Positions 25,679 through 35,845 of a stretch of 64,000 nucleotides of DNA are shown here, piece after piece. The position numbers and the translations under genes were made by a program. Positions within the stretch are counted from its first letter, which is position 1; the number at the start of each line of letters is the position of its first letter. Source of the stretch: Actinoplanes utahensis (GTDB lineage: Bacteria > Actinomycetota > Actinomycetes > Mycobacteriales > Micromonosporaceae). The notes below the pieces were generated by a model, which ran no database searches, was not told where the DNA came from, and worked only from the letters and a program-made list of their open reading frames with translations. The stretch is from the NCBI RefSeq assembly GCF_016862455.1, contig NZ_BOMZ01000093.1, positions 97,333-161,332 of the forward strand. Reading direction: 5' to 3'.

Positions 25679-26362
25679 CGACACCGCCCGCTGGGCCGGC
25701 GGCATGAGCCCCAGCAGGGCAGCCACCATCACCGCGCCGCCGAGCGTCGCACCGGCCAGAACGTCGTGCGGGTAGTGAACCCCCACCAGCACCCGTAGCA
25801 ACGCGGCAGCTCCGGCCAGGGGCAACGTGAGCACGGCAAGGCGCGGCCGCAGCACCGCCGGCCCGACGGCCAGTCCGGCGGCCAAGGTGGCGTGGTTGCT
25901 CGGGAAGGACCAGTCCCCGCTCTCCGGACATTCGGCGATCACCCCGATTCCCGTACGCAGCGCACGGCACGGTCGTTCCTCGTCCACCACCACCTTGATC
26001 GCTTCACTGACGGCGTACGCCACCACAGTTCCGACGCCGGTCAGCACGGTCCCGGTAATCCCTCGTACGTCCCGGCGGCGCATCGCCGTCCACCACATCC
26101 CGACCAGCAGCATGCCGAGGAGCACCAGAGTGCCCTCGGTAGCCGCCTCCAGCACCGGACCGAACCACGACGGTGCCCCTGCTGCCGCCCCGACGATCGC
26201 CCGGTACCCGGACACCGAAACTCCGCTGGTGACCTGCGCTGCCCCGGCCCGGCCCCACCCGCCCGGAGAAAGCCACGCGAGCATCGCCGCCGTCAACCCC
26301 AGGACGCCGACAGCGGCCAACAGCCGGCCGACCCCGCCGGTTACTCGTGTTCCTCGTTCCAT
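25373..26362 (-). CDS. PAP2-superfamily phosphatase with an antisense C-terminal extension
   Basis: The three lipid-phosphate-phosphatase motifs are visible: KVVVDEERP, WSFPSNHATLAAG and RVLVGVHYPHDVLAG, spread over about six membrane helices. It probably dephosphorylates a membrane lipid such as undecaprenyl diphosphate or phosphatidate. The catalytic domain ends near residue 225 (about base 25690); the remaining ~105 codons run through the 3' end of the response-regulator gene in antisense and look like shadow sequence (Gly/Arg/Pro/His-rich). A lost stop codon is the likely reason. The ATG at 26362 precedes the first helix. Confidence 0.82.
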   Translation of the reverse strand: MERGTRVTGGVGRLLAAVGVLGLTAAMLAWLSPGGWGRAGAAQVTSGVSVSGYRAIVGAAAGAPSWFGPVLEAATEGTLVLLGMLLVGMWWTAMRRRDVRGITGTVLTGVGTVVAYAVSEAIKVVVDEERPCRALRTGIGVIAECPESGDWSFPSNHATLAAGLAVGPAVLRPRLAVLTLPLAGAAALLRVLVGVHYPHDVLAGATLGGAVMVAALLGLMPPAQRAVSSLLRRSWNSDPRFIGDHRGRSPVAHAQPGQDGAHMGLYRSLNHVQPSGYLPVGQSAAEQGQHLPFPGGEGVHPGAGAGAPRGQGARARRGEVSDDAGRDFR

Positions 26363-26586
26363 GGGGGTCGACCGTAGAAGCGGAAACAGTCGGAAACCCG
26401 AGCCGAACGACCACCCCGTACCCCCGACGATCGTCAGGGTTGACCGCTCCGCGGGGAGCAACACAGCGGAAAACGCACGCATCGGGCCTCCGGCTCGTCA
26501 CCATGCGTAAGCGGATCCGTTGTCGAAGACACGCGCGTTAGGCCGCGCCTGACAGTGGCGCCCGCACGCCTGACCCCGTACCGAGA

Positions 26587-27294
26587 TCAGGGTCTCTCGC
26601 ACAGGAAGACCCGCTCCCGCGCGGGCCGGTCGGGGGCCTGGCGCACGTCGGCGATCTGGAAACCGGCGGCCGTCAGCCCGGCGTCGAGCTCGTTGCGGTC
26701 GCGGAAGCGCAGGGTGGAGTCGGAGGTGAGGACCTCGCCGTCGGGGAACGTGTAGGTGTACCGGAACGACACCAGCGGCAGGCGTACGTCGGTGAGCTGG
26801 AAACGTTGCTCGACCGGGCCGATGCCGGGCACGTCGCGGGTCTGCGCGACCGGGATCGACCACTCGTCCCAGATCCGGTACTCGGGACGGCGGGTCTCGA
26901 AGACCAGGACGCCACCGGGCCGCAGCGCCGTGTGCAGGTCGGCGAGCACGGACGCCCAGGCGTCGTCGGTGGTGAAGACCTGGGCGACGTTGCCGGTCAT
27001 CACCGCCACGTCGAACTGCGCCCGCGGCATCTGGGCAAGCCAGGTGACCAGGTGCGCGCCGGGTTTGGCCCGGGCCACGTCCAGGGAGGCGGCGGCCGGG
27101 TCCACCCCGGTGACCGACAGCCCGCTCACGGCCAGGCGGATGGCGAGGCTGCCGGTGCCGCAGCCGAGGTCGAGGATCCTGCGGGCGCCGAGCTCCGCGA
27201 TGATCTCCTGGTAGGCGTCCAGGTCGTCGCGGTCGCCGTCGAAGGTGTCGTGGACCGCGGCCAGCCGCGGATGGGCGAAGATCGGATCGGGCAC
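26587..27294 (-). CDS. class I SAM-dependent methyltransferase
   Basis: Motif I RRILDLGCGTGSLAIRLA, motif II at TGVDPAAASL and the LRPGGVLVFETRRPEY post-IV segment are clear. The C-terminal part folds as a small beta insert (FRYTYTFPDGEVLTSDSTLR), a common arrangement in bacterial small-molecule methyltransferases. The start is GTG at 27294 (PDPIFAHPRLAAVHDTFDGD). Substrate unknown. Confidence 0.88.
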   Translation of the reverse strand: MPDPIFAHPRLAAVHDTFDGDRDDLDAYQEIIAELGARRILDLGCGTGSLAIRLAVSGLSVTGVDPAAASLDVARAKPGAHLVTWLAQMPRAQFDVAVMTGNVAQVFTTDDAWASVLADLHTALRPGGVLVFETRRPEYRIWDEWSIPVAQTRDVPGIGPVEQRFQLTDVRLPLVSFRYTYTFPDGEVLTSDSTLRFRDRNELDAGLTAAGFQIADVRQAPDRPARERVFLCERP

Positions 27295-27350
27295 ACGCTG
27301 ACGATAGCGCCGGACGGCGCACATTCACGTTTGCCGTTACCCTCGCGCGG

Positions 27351-27878
27351 GTGACCCGTTTTCTGCTGGTGCCCGGCCGTGGTGTGCCGTTCCCCAACCA
27401 CTGGTCGCGGCAGTGGGCCCGCGCCCACCGCGACCATGTGTGGGCGCCGGAACCGCCGGGCCCGCCCTATGTGGCCGAGGACCGGGTGGCGGCGCTGCAC
27501 GCGGTGATCGCCGCGTCGGACGAGCCCGCGGTTCTGATCGCGCACAGTGCGGGCTGCCTGACGGTGGCGTTCTGGGCGCGGCGGCACACCGGGCCGGTGG
27601 CGGCGGCGCTGCTGGTGACCCCACCGGACGTGGCGGGGACACCCCGCGAGCGGCTGCCGTTCCGGTCGATCGTGGTGGTCAGCCGCAACGATCCGCACTG
27701 CTCGTTCGCCGCCGGCGCGCGGCTGGCCGCCGACTGGGGCGCCGAGCCGTTCGACGCGGGCCCCGTCGGCCATCTGGACACCAGTTCGGGCTTCGGGCCG
27801 TGGCCCGACGGCGAGAAGCTGGTGGCCCGGTTACTTGGCGTCGATGGTGCCGGTGGCGAGCAGCACCAGCAGCAGTGA
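27351..27878 (+). CDS. RBBP9/YdeN-type serine hydrolase
   Basis: A compact alpha/beta hydrolase of 175 residues: the N-terminal LLVPGRGVPFPNHWSRQWAR is the family opening, nucleophile Ser in IAHSAGCL, Asp in VVSRNDPHC and His in GPVGHLDTSSGFGPWPDG. The substrate is unknown. Its start is 56 bp from the divergent methyltransferase. The last 48 bp overlap the convergent uppP gene. Confidence 0.87.
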   Translation: MTRFLLVPGRGVPFPNHWSRQWARAHRDHVWAPEPPGPPYVAEDRVAALHAVIAASDEPAVLIAHSAGCLTVAFWARRHTGPVAAALLVTPPDVAGTPRERLPFRSIVVVSRNDPHCSFAAGARLAADWGAEPFDAGPVGHLDTSSGFGPWPDGEKLVARLLGVDGAGGEQHQQQ

Positions 27879-28667
27879 GCCGAGCGCGAGCCGGTAGAAG
27901 ATGAAGATGCTGTAGGAGTGCTTGGCCACGAACTTCAGCAGCCAGGTCACCGACGCGTACGCGACCAGGAAGCTGACCACCGTCGCGACGATCGTGTTGG
28001 TCCAGCCGACCCCGGAGGAGATCCGGTCGGCCTCACTGACGCCCTGCAGGATCGACGCGCCGGTCAGCGCCGGGATCGACAGGAAGAACGACAGTTTCGT
28101 CACGGTGACCCGGTCGATGTCGCGCAGCAGGCCCGCCGACATGGTGGCACCGGACCGGGAGATGCCGGGGATCAGCGCCATGCACTGCACGGTACCGATG
28201 ATCAGCGTGTCCTTCCAGGTCACGTCCTCCTGGTGGCGGACCTGGGTGGCGGCGTGGTCGGCGAACGCCATCACACCGCTCCACACGATCAGCGCGCCGG
28301 CGACGAACCAGAGGCTGCGCAGCGTCGTCTCGATCTGGTCCTTGAACAGCAGCGCCGCGATGACGATCGGGATCGAGCCGAGCAGCACCGCCCAGCCGAA
28401 CCGGAAGTCCGGGTGGTCCCGCTTGGTCTTGTCGAACAGTCCCCGGAAGAACGCCGGCACGACGCGGGCGATGTCGTGCCGCAGGAACAGGATGGTCGCC
28501 AGCACCGCACCCGACTGGATGATCACGGTGAAGGCGGTGATGTCCGGGTCGTCGATCGTGTGACCGAACAGTTTCTCCAGGATCGTCAGGTGACCGGTGC
28601 TCGACACCGGAAGGAACTCGGTGACACCCTCGACCGCGCCGAGGATCACCGCCTCGACGATGCTCAT
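27831..28667 (-). CDS. uppP: undecaprenyl-diphosphatase UppP (BacA)
   Basis: This integral membrane enzyme of the BacA family recycles undecaprenyl diphosphate to the monophosphate needed for peptidoglycan synthesis. Both active-site motifs are intact: EGVTEFLPVSSTGHL near the start and PGISRSGATM in the middle, with 7-8 membrane helices. I start it at the ATG at 28667, which gives the usual SIVEAVILG opening; a TTG four codons upstream is possible. Overexpression of such proteins gives bacitracin resistance in other bacteria. Confidence 0.94.
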   Translation of the reverse strand: MSIVEAVILGAVEGVTEFLPVSSTGHLTILEKLFGHTIDDPDITAFTVIIQSGAVLATILFLRHDIARVVPAFFRGLFDKTKRDHPDFRFGWAVLLGSIPIVIAALLFKDQIETTLRSLWFVAGALIVWSGVMAFADHAATQVRHQEDVTWKDTLIIGTVQCMALIPGISRSGATMSAGLLRDIDRVTVTKLSFFLSIPALTGASILQGVSEADRISSGVGWTNTIVATVVSFLVAYASVTWLLKFVAKHSYSIFIFYRLALGSLLLVLLATGTIDAK

Positions 28668-28730
28668 TTCTGTAGCCAAAATTTCCCGCCCGCTTGGTCC
28701 GTAGCCGGGTTCAGAGCATAGGCAACCTGT

Positions 28731-29660
28731 TCACGCGCTGTTGCGGCGGGCACGGGCTGCGGCGATCGTGTACGCCGGGTCACGGTCCAGGTTGAACCGG
28801 TCACGGTCGTAGCGGCGGGTGGTCCGCGGGTCGGCGTGGCCCATCGCGTCCTGCACGTCCTCCAGGGGGACGCCCTCGGCGCGGGCGGTGGTGGCGAACG
28901 CGTGCCGCAGCGAGTGCGGCGACAGCCGGGCCGCCTCGGCGATGCCGGCCTCCGCGGCCAGCCGGCGGATCAGGCGGAAGATGGCGTGCCTGTCGACGCG
29001 GCCGCCGGTGGCGGTGACGAACAGCGGGCCGGGCCGGGTGCCGCGGTCACGCAGGTAGTCGTCGAGGGCGGCGGCGGCGCCGGGCGTGAGCGCGCGGCGG
29101 CGGATCTTGCCGCCCTTGGCGGTGAACCGGACGGTACGGTGCCCGCGTTCCTGCCCCACGTCGCTCAGGTCCAGATTGACCACTTCACTGACGCGCAGCC
29201 CCAGGTCGGCCAGGAGGGTGAGCATCGCCCGGTGCCGGCTGCCCGCCGCCGCGGCCGCCCGCAGCAGAGCGTCGACCTCGGCCGGGGTGAGGCCGAACGT
29301 GGTGGAGTGGTCACGATCCACGTACGGCCGGTCGGCGGCGCCGACCGGGTTGCTGGTGACGGCCTGGAGTTTGGCGAGGAAGTCGTACCAGCTGGAGATC
29401 CCGGACAGTTTCCGGGCCACCGAGGCGGGCGCCAGCGGACGTGCCTCCAGAGCCCGGGCGTACGCGTTGACGTCCAGGAACGTGGCCCGCAGCGGGTCGA
29501 CTCCCCGTTCGGCGCACCAGCCGAGCCAGGACGCGACATCACGCCGGTACGCCGCCCGGGTGTGCTCCGACAGCCGCCGGTTGGCCAGCCACGCCTCGGT
29601 GAACTCCTCCGCCGACCCGGCGCCGGCGGGGAGGAAGCTGCGGTGGGGCTGCAGTGACAT
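28731..29660 (-). CDS. XerC/D-like tyrosine recombinase
   Basis: The 309 residues consist of a SAM-like core-binding domain (FTEAWLANRRLSEHTRAAYR) and a catalytic domain with all conserved residues: Arg156 (LGLRVSEVVNL), Lys182, His249 and Arg252 (PHSLRHAFATTA), His275 (MGHADPRTT) and nucleophile Tyr284. It is the size of chromosomal XerC/D, but it does not sit with usual xer neighbours, so a role as integrase of a lost element cannot be excluded. I see no att-like repeat pair around it. Confidence 0.9.
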   Translation of the reverse strand: MSLQPHRSFLPAGAGSAEEFTEAWLANRRLSEHTRAAYRRDVASWLGWCAERGVDPLRATFLDVNAYARALEARPLAPASVARKLSGISSWYDFLAKLQAVTSNPVGAADRPYVDRDHSTTFGLTPAEVDALLRAAAAAGSRHRAMLTLLADLGLRVSEVVNLDLSDVGQERGHRTVRFTAKGGKIRRRALTPGAAAALDDYLRDRGTRPGPLFVTATGGRVDRHAIFRLIRRLAAEAGIAEAARLSPHSLRHAFATTARAEGVPLEDVQDAMGHADPRTTRRYDRDRFNLDRDPAYTIAAARARRNSA

Positions 29661-29672
29661 GCGCCCATGGTG

Positions 29673-31259
<1,587 letters not shown>

Positions 31260-31278
31260 GATCGACTCCAGGGGAGGG

Positions 31279-31310
31279 GACACCGACGGGTTTCAGCAAG
31301 GCCGGGTGTC
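31279..31310 (-). promoter_or_regulatory. small stem-loop just upstream of the ABC-F ribosome-binding site
   Basis: Six-bp arms (GACACC and GGTGTC) with a 20-base loop end about 10 bp before the GGAG site of the ABC-F gene. Resistance ABC-F genes are often controlled by leader attenuators, and a 21-codon frame without a good ribosome-binding site (31354-31419) lies upstream. Weak evidence. Confidence 0.25.
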
Positions 31311-31432
31311 TCACCGCACTGGCGTCGCTCCTCACGTCCGGCAACAGATCCGGCTACCACCCTGCCCCGCGCCACCCCGTCCCGCAACCCGTTTCCCTCG
31401 CGGCGGCGCGCTGGGCCATTTCGGTACGACAT

Positions 31433-31475
31433 TGAACCGGATGGTTCAGTGTCGTACAGTGAACCGCATGGTTCA
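31433..31475. promoter_or_regulatory. two ArsR-type operators at the start of the ArsR gene
   Basis: TGAACCGGATGGTTCA (31433-31448) and TGAACCGCATGGTTCA (31460-31475) share the same 6-bp arms with a 4-bp spacer. Their centres are 27 bp apart. The second overlaps the ATG at 31468, so the transcript is probably leaderless and the repressor would block its own initiation. Confidence 0.8.
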
Positions 31476-31890
31476 GCAAGACACTCTCGATCGGGTGTTC
31501 GCGTGCCTGGCCGATCCGGTCCGGCGCGGCGTCCTGATCCGGCTCGGTGACGGCCCGGCCAGCGTCGGCGAGCTCACCGAACCGACCGGCATGACCCTGA
31601 CCGGCATGACGAAACACCTGCGCGTCCTCGAAGAGGCCGGCCTGATCGTGACCGAGAAGGTCGGCCGCGCCCGCCTGTGCCGCCTCGCCCCCGCGCCGCT
31701 CGACGAGGCGATGGCGTGGATCGCCTTCTACCAGCGTCTCTGGGCCCGCCGCCTGGACGGCCTCGACGTCTTCCTCACGCTTCGCGGCGGAGCACGACAG
31801 CAGGAGGCACCGCCGGGCAGTACGCCACCCCAGGAACCTCGGCAACGCGCAACGAACCCATCGGACGACGGGAAAGGACCCGGAGAATGA
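31468..31890 (+). CDS. ArsR-family repressor (SdpR-like, non-metal)
   Basis: The 140 residues hold an ArsR winged helix: DTLDRVFACLADPVRRGVLI, the SVGELTEPTGMTLTGMTKHL recognition helix and EEAGLIVTEKVGRARLCRL. The metal-binding CVC motif is missing, as in SdpR-type members that repress adjacent SRPBCC or membrane genes. The C-terminal tail is Pro/Gln-rich and disordered. Its stop overlaps the next start by ATGA. The paired palindromes at its start are almost certainly its own operators. Confidence 0.92.
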   Translation: MVQQDTLDRVFACLADPVRRGVLIRLGDGPASVGELTEPTGMTLTGMTKHLRVLEEAGLIVTEKVGRARLCRLAPAPLDEAMAWIAFYQRLWARRLDGLDVFLTLRGGARQQEAPPGSTPPQEPRQRATNPSDDGKGPGE

Positions 31891-32342
31891 GCTTCGACAT
31901 GCGGACGACACGGCAGCTGCCGGCCACACCGGAGGAGGTCTTCGACGCCTACACCGACGCCGAGAAGCAGAAGATCTGGTTCAACATCCTCGACGAGAAG
32001 CCCGGCATCGTCGAGATCGAGGTCGACCTGCGGGTCGGCGGCACGCAGACCGCCGTCTGGGGCCCCAGCCCGGACGCGCTGTTCCGGGAGACGCAGACGT
32101 TCGTCGAGATCGACCGCCCGCACCGGCTGGTCACCGACTCGACCGGGGCCGGCCCGGACGGCAGGACCATGCAGACCCGCATCGAGATCACCTTCGAGGC
32201 CCGGGACGGCGGGACGCTGATGACCGTGGTGCAGAGCGGCTTCCCCGTACCGGAGGTCCGTGACTTCTTCGCCGGCGAGGTCTGGGCCGGCGCGTTCGCC
32301 CGGATCGAGGCGTTCCTGACCCGCCGGACCCAGGATGTCTGA
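31887..32342 (+). CDS. SRPBCC / AHSA1-type protein
   Basis: A 151-residue START-like fold: TRQLPATPEEVFDAYTDAEK, the central GIVEIEVDLRVGGTQTAVWG and GGTLMTVVQSGFPVPEVRDF are typical of the AHSA1 group often coupled to ArsR repressors. They bind hydrophobic ligands; the ligand is not known. It overlaps its neighbours by ATGA upstream and by 8 bp downstream, which fixes its start and marks the operon. Confidence 0.9.
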   Translation: MSFDMRTTRQLPATPEEVFDAYTDAEKQKIWFNILDEKPGIVEIEVDLRVGGTQTAVWGPSPDALFRETQTFVEIDRPHRLVTDSTGAGPDGRTMQTRIEITFEARDGGTLMTVVQSGFPVPEVRDFFAGEVWAGAFARIEAFLTRRTQDV

Positions 32343-32766
32343 GCCGCCACGGGCCGCGGTGGTCGCGCTCGCCGTCACCGCCGCGGTCGTGTTCAACCTC
32401 GCGGTGTACACGATCGGCAGGGCCGCCGGCGCCACCTACCGGTTCACCTCGCGGGGCGAGCCGGCCGAGGTCGACGCGCTCACCGTGGCCGGGTTCAGTG
32501 CGGTTCCACTGCTGATCGGCTTGACCGCTGTCGCGCTGTCGGCGGCCCGGGCCGGCTGGCCGGTGACGGCCGCGCTGATCGCCGGCCCGCTGCTGGCCGT
32601 CGTCACGGTCCCACTGATGACGGTGCCCGCCGACTTCGACACGGCCAGCACGGCGGCGCTGGCGCTCTGCCATCTCACGCTGGTGCCCGTGATCGTCGTC
32701 GCGGTCCTGCGGATGAGAACACCGCGCCCCGCGCCGACCTCCTCCCCCGCACGCCGCTCTGGATAG
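32335..32766 (+). CDS. four-helix membrane protein, DUF6069-like
   Basis: The 143 residues form four hydrophobic helices with a short outer loop (GATYRFTSRGEPAEVDALTV) after the first. This matches small actinobacterial proteins of the DUF6069 type. It overlaps the SRPBCC gene by 8 bp, so it belongs to the ArsR operon and may be the membrane function that the repressor controls. Confidence 0.8.
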   Translation: MSEPPRAAVVALAVTAAVVFNLAVYTIGRAAGATYRFTSRGEPAEVDALTVAGFSAVPLLIGLTAVALSAARAGWPVTAALIAGPLLAVVTVPLMTVPADFDTASTAALALCHLTLVPVIVVAVLRMRTPRPAPTSSPARRSG

Positions 32767-32799
32767 CTCGGTTGACGATGTATAGCGGCGGGCGTACGG

Positions 32800-33387
32800 G
32801 TGTGGGATGGGGAGCAGGCCCGGGCGCGGCTCGCCGCCGACGGCCGGCAGGCCGGGCCGCTGCACGACAGGAGCGCCGGCGGATCCGGGCCGGCCACGGG
32901 ATTCGAGGCCGTCCGCGACGGTCTCGAGCTGACCGTCGTCGGGCAGGGCGACGCCGTCTTCAGCGAGGTGGAGCAGCTCGACTCGGGATGGATGTGGCCG
33001 CTGATCGCCGCCGGGATCGTGGTCGGCGCGCCGGCGGGCTGGCTGGTCGCCGCGTCGGCCGCCCGCCGCCGGTCCCTGCCCGCCGCGGTCGCCGGGGTTC
33101 TCGCGCTGGCGGCGCTGTTCCCGCCGGTGTGGGCGCTGATCGACAACACTGTCGCGGCGATCCAGTTCGCGTTCCGTCCCGGGGGTGACATCCTGGCCGT
33201 GCACACCGTGCTGGAGCCGTCGCCGTACTGGCCGGGCGGCCCGGCGTGGCTGTCGTCGGTGTGGCCGGCCGGGCCGTGGATCAATCCGGCCCTCGCCGTC
33301 GCCGGGCTGCTGCTGACCGGGCTGACCGTGGTGCTGTCGCGGCTGCGGTCCGGGCGGCCGGCGATCGCACCGGAGGTGGCACGCTGA
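32800..33387 (+). CDS. hypothetical membrane protein coupled to a PadR regulator
   Basis: The 195 residues start (GTG at 32800) with a polar segment of about 60 residues, then four hydrophobic helices (WMWPLIAAGIVVGAPAGWLV and others) separated by an outer loop rich in Pro and Trp. No family recognised. The stop and the next ATG share one base (TGATG), so it is translated together with the PadR gene, an arrangement often seen for membrane proteins repressed by PadR. Confidence 0.72.
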   Translation: MWDGEQARARLAADGRQAGPLHDRSAGGSGPATGFEAVRDGLELTVVGQGDAVFSEVEQLDSGWMWPLIAAGIVVGAPAGWLVAASAARRRSLPAAVAGVLALAALFPPVWALIDNTVAAIQFAFRPGGDILAVHTVLEPSPYWPGGPAWLSSVWPAGPWINPALAVAGLLLTGLTVVLSRLRSGRPAIAPEVAR

Positions 33388-33716
33388 TGCAGGAGCCGAC
33401 GTTCCTGATCCTGACCGCGCTGGCCACGGCGCCCCGGCACGGCTACGGGATCATCCAGTCCGTCACCGCCCTGTCCGACGGCGAGGTGACGTTGCGCCCC
33501 GGGACGCTGTACGGCGCCTTGGACCGGCTGGCCGAGCAGTCCCTGATCGAGGTCGACCGGGAGGAGGCCGTCGACGGCCGGCTGCGCCGCTACTACCGGC
33601 TCACCGACTCCGGCGCACACGTCCTGGCCACCGAAGCCGAACGGCTGCGCCGCCGCGCCGCCGCGGCCGAATCCCAGCTGCGCACCCGCGGCGGCATCCT
33701 CCCGGGCACCGTCTGA
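33387..33716 (+). CDS. PadR-family regulator
   Basis: This 109-residue protein is a short PadR (subfamily 2) winged helix: FLILTALATAPRHGYGIIQS, LRPGTLYGALDRLAEQSLIE and the wing DGRLRRYYRLTDSGAHVLAT, with a C-terminal helix for dimerisation. It likely represses the overlapping membrane-protein gene and itself; ligands of this subgroup include xenobiotics. Confidence 0.92.
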   Translation: MQEPTFLILTALATAPRHGYGIIQSVTALSDGEVTLRPGTLYGALDRLAEQSLIEVDREEAVDGRLRRYYRLTDSGAHVLATEAERLRRRAAAAESQLRTRGGILPGTV

Positions 33717-33753
33717 TCACCCGGTCCGCCGCCCGGGCCGGCGACGTCGGCGC

Positions 33754-34587
33754 TCAGATCCGCCGGAACGGGTCCTCGGAGTGGCTCGGTCTCCTGCCGA
33801 AGGCGTAGATCACCTGGGCGTCGAGGACTCCGTCTTCGTCGCTGTCGAGGAGGTCCGCCAGCGTGCCGGTGTACTCGGCGCGGAACGTCTCGGTCTGCTC
33901 GGGGGTGAGCGCGGCGAGGGCGTCGTGGTGCGCCCCCTGGGTGTGGGCCTGCCAGGCGTGGGCGAGGTCGCCGCGGGAGAACCGGATCGTCTCGGTGACG
34001 ATGTCGGCGGGGACGAGCCCGGCGTCGTGGAGTTCGCGCCGGCAACGCGACGGCGTGCCGAGCGGGCCGGCGGGATCGTCGAGGGTCGGACCGTGGCGGC
34101 CGGCCTGTTCCCGGAAGAGCCGGGCCGCGGTGGGAAACCCCTCCCGCATGGTGGAGAACCCGACGAGGCCGCCGGGTTTCAGCAGCCGTCGCCATTCACG
34201 CAGGGCGGTCTGGACGGGCAGGTAGAGCAGGCCCGCGGAGCAGAGGATCAGGTCGAAGGCGCCGTCGGCCAGGTCCGGCAGGGCGGTGGCGTCGGCCTCG
34301 ATCAGGTCGATGGTGGCGATGCCCAGTGAAGTGATCGACTGCCGTGCGCGGGTGAGCATGCCGTCGGAGATGTCCACGCCGAGCACGTGACCGGCCGGGC
34401 CGGCGGCGCGGGCCGCGGCGATCGCGGCGAAGCCGGTGCCGGTCGCGGCGTCCAGGATGCGCATGCCGTCGGTCGGCGCGGCGAGTTCGACGAGGCGTTC
34501 GGCGTAGCGGACGTGCCAGTCGTCGCCGTCGTAGGTGCCGGCTCGCTGGTTGAAGGCGGATGCGATCGTCTCGCGGGAGGCCGGCAT
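33754..34587 (-). CDS. class I SAM-dependent methyltransferase (UbiE-like)
   Basis: The 277 residues start at the ATG at 34587 (PASRETIASAFNQRAGTYDG). Motif I is MRILDAATGTGFAAIAAARA, followed by HVLGVDISDGMLTRAR, EADATALPDLADGAFDLILC and LLKPGGLVGFST. The C-terminal cap (residues about 160-250) is helical. The frame upstream of 34587 lacks family sequence. It converges on the PadR gene. Confidence 0.87.
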   Translation of the reverse strand: MPASRETIASAFNQRAGTYDGDDWHVRYAERLVELAAPTDGMRILDAATGTGFAAIAAARAAGPAGHVLGVDISDGMLTRARQSITSLGIATIDLIEADATALPDLADGAFDLILCSAGLLYLPVQTALREWRRLLKPGGLVGFSTMREGFPTAARLFREQAGRHGPTLDDPAGPLGTPSRCRRELHDAGLVPADIVTETIRFSRGDLAHAWQAHTQGAHHDALAALTPEQTETFRAEYTGTLADLLDSDEDGVLDAQVIYAFGRRPSHSEDPFRRI

Positions 34588-34772
34588 GTCGGTGATCACC
34601 TCACAGGTTGTCCGGTACGAACGGATGCCCCCGTGGCCGGCCGGGCCGATAGCCGGGTCTGTAGCCAGGCAGGGGTCAGAACGGTGTCGAAGGCGAGTCC
34701 GGCCGCCCCGCGCACTGCCGCCGTCTCCCTGATCGCCTTCCTGGACCGGCGCCACAAGGCGCTGCTGTCCAC

Positions 34773-35744
34773 TCAGTCCGCCTCGTCGTGATCGGCGCGG
34801 GCCAGCGCCCGCCTGGCCCGCGCCTCGAGAGCCGCCAGCTCGGGGGCACCGCCCCGCACCCCGGTGACGATGTCGACGGCCGCGAGCAGGTACTCCAGGG
34901 CGATGACGTCCTCGTCGAACGGAGCGTCCTCGTCGAACCGATCGAGCAGCCCGGCGAAGTCGGCGACCACCGCCTCGGCCTGGCCGGCGGCCCGGTCCGG
35001 ATCACCGTTGCGCCGGGCACACCGCGCCGATTCGATCATCGCCCGGCCCACGAAGGCATGACACTGGCCGAGAAGCCGGGTGACGATGCGGCCCACCAGG
35101 CCGAGGCCACGCGCCTCCAACTGCGGGTCCGGCTGGGCCGCGAACATCGCCGTGACCTCCCGGGCGGCCGCGGCGAGCGCGACGCCGTCCACCCACTCCG
35201 CGGACCCTTCGACGGCGCACGGCTGCCGCCCCAGCCGCGCGATGCACGCCTCCGCCGCAACCGACAGGGCCGTCGCCGCCTGCAGCAGAAGGTGGAAGCG
35301 GACCCGGTCCGGCTCCCGCGACGCCACCGCCAGCCGCGCGACCGTCAAGGCCACCGCGACGTCCTCGGTGCCCCGCGTGGGTTCACCGGCCCGGGCCGCC
35401 GCCAGCATCTCCTCCGCCGCCGCCTCGGCCTCGGGACCGGGCCACGGCGGGTCAGCGGGAACCGGCAGCCCGAGTGCCAGCCGGTAGGACGTCCAGGCCA
35501 CCGGGTCCTTCGCCGGATCCGGTTCGTTCTCCGGGTTACCGGAGGCGGCCCGGACGGCGCCGCCCATGACGCGGTCCATCACGAGCCGCGCGTCATCGAA
35601 CGACAGCGCGAACCGCTCGGTGAGAACAGCCAGCCGGTGACGGCGGCTCGCTCCCTCCCGGTCCGCCGCTCGCAGGAACTCGGCGAGGCGACGCACCGTG
35701 GTTCCACGGGCGAGCCGCACAGTCAGATCGTCGGTCCACTCCAC
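34773..35744 (-). CDS. hypothetical protein, mostly helical
   Basis: A 323-residue soluble protein starting at GTG 35744 (EWTDDLTVRLARGTTVRRLA). It is almost entirely helical, with Ala/Arg/Glu-rich segments and no recognised motif. The first 45 residues resemble a small helix-turn-helix (VRRLAEFLRAADREGASRRH) but not convincingly. The acidic RFDEDAPFDEDVIALEYLLA near the C-terminus is distinctive. Upstream frame to 35960 is Arg/Gly-rich shadow sequence. Confidence 0.7.
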   Translation of the reverse strand: MEWTDDLTVRLARGTTVRRLAEFLRAADREGASRRHRLAVLTERFALSFDDARLVMDRVMGGAVRAASGNPENEPDPAKDPVAWTSYRLALGLPVPADPPWPGPEAEAAAEEMLAAARAGEPTRGTEDVAVALTVARLAVASREPDRVRFHLLLQAATALSVAAEACIARLGRQPCAVEGSAEWVDGVALAAAAREVTAMFAAQPDPQLEARGLGLVGRIVTRLLGQCHAFVGRAMIESARCARRNGDPDRAAGQAEAVVADFAGLLDRFDEDAPFDEDVIALEYLLAAVDIVTGVRGGAPELAALEARARRALARADHDEAD

Positions 35745-35845
35745 GACCCGAGAGGATGCCCGCTCCCGCTCGTCTCCACAACCACCGCCGTTGTGGTTTC
35801 GGCTGTCCTTCGCCGTCGAGCTGTGCCCTCGCGCCGGAGACGCGC

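Noticed and set aside
28731..29660. The tyrosine recombinase as integrase of a prophage or ICE
   Set aside because: No phage, conjugation or excisionase genes and no tRNA or direct repeats adjoin it; its length and motifs fit a XerC/D-like chromosomal protein equally well.
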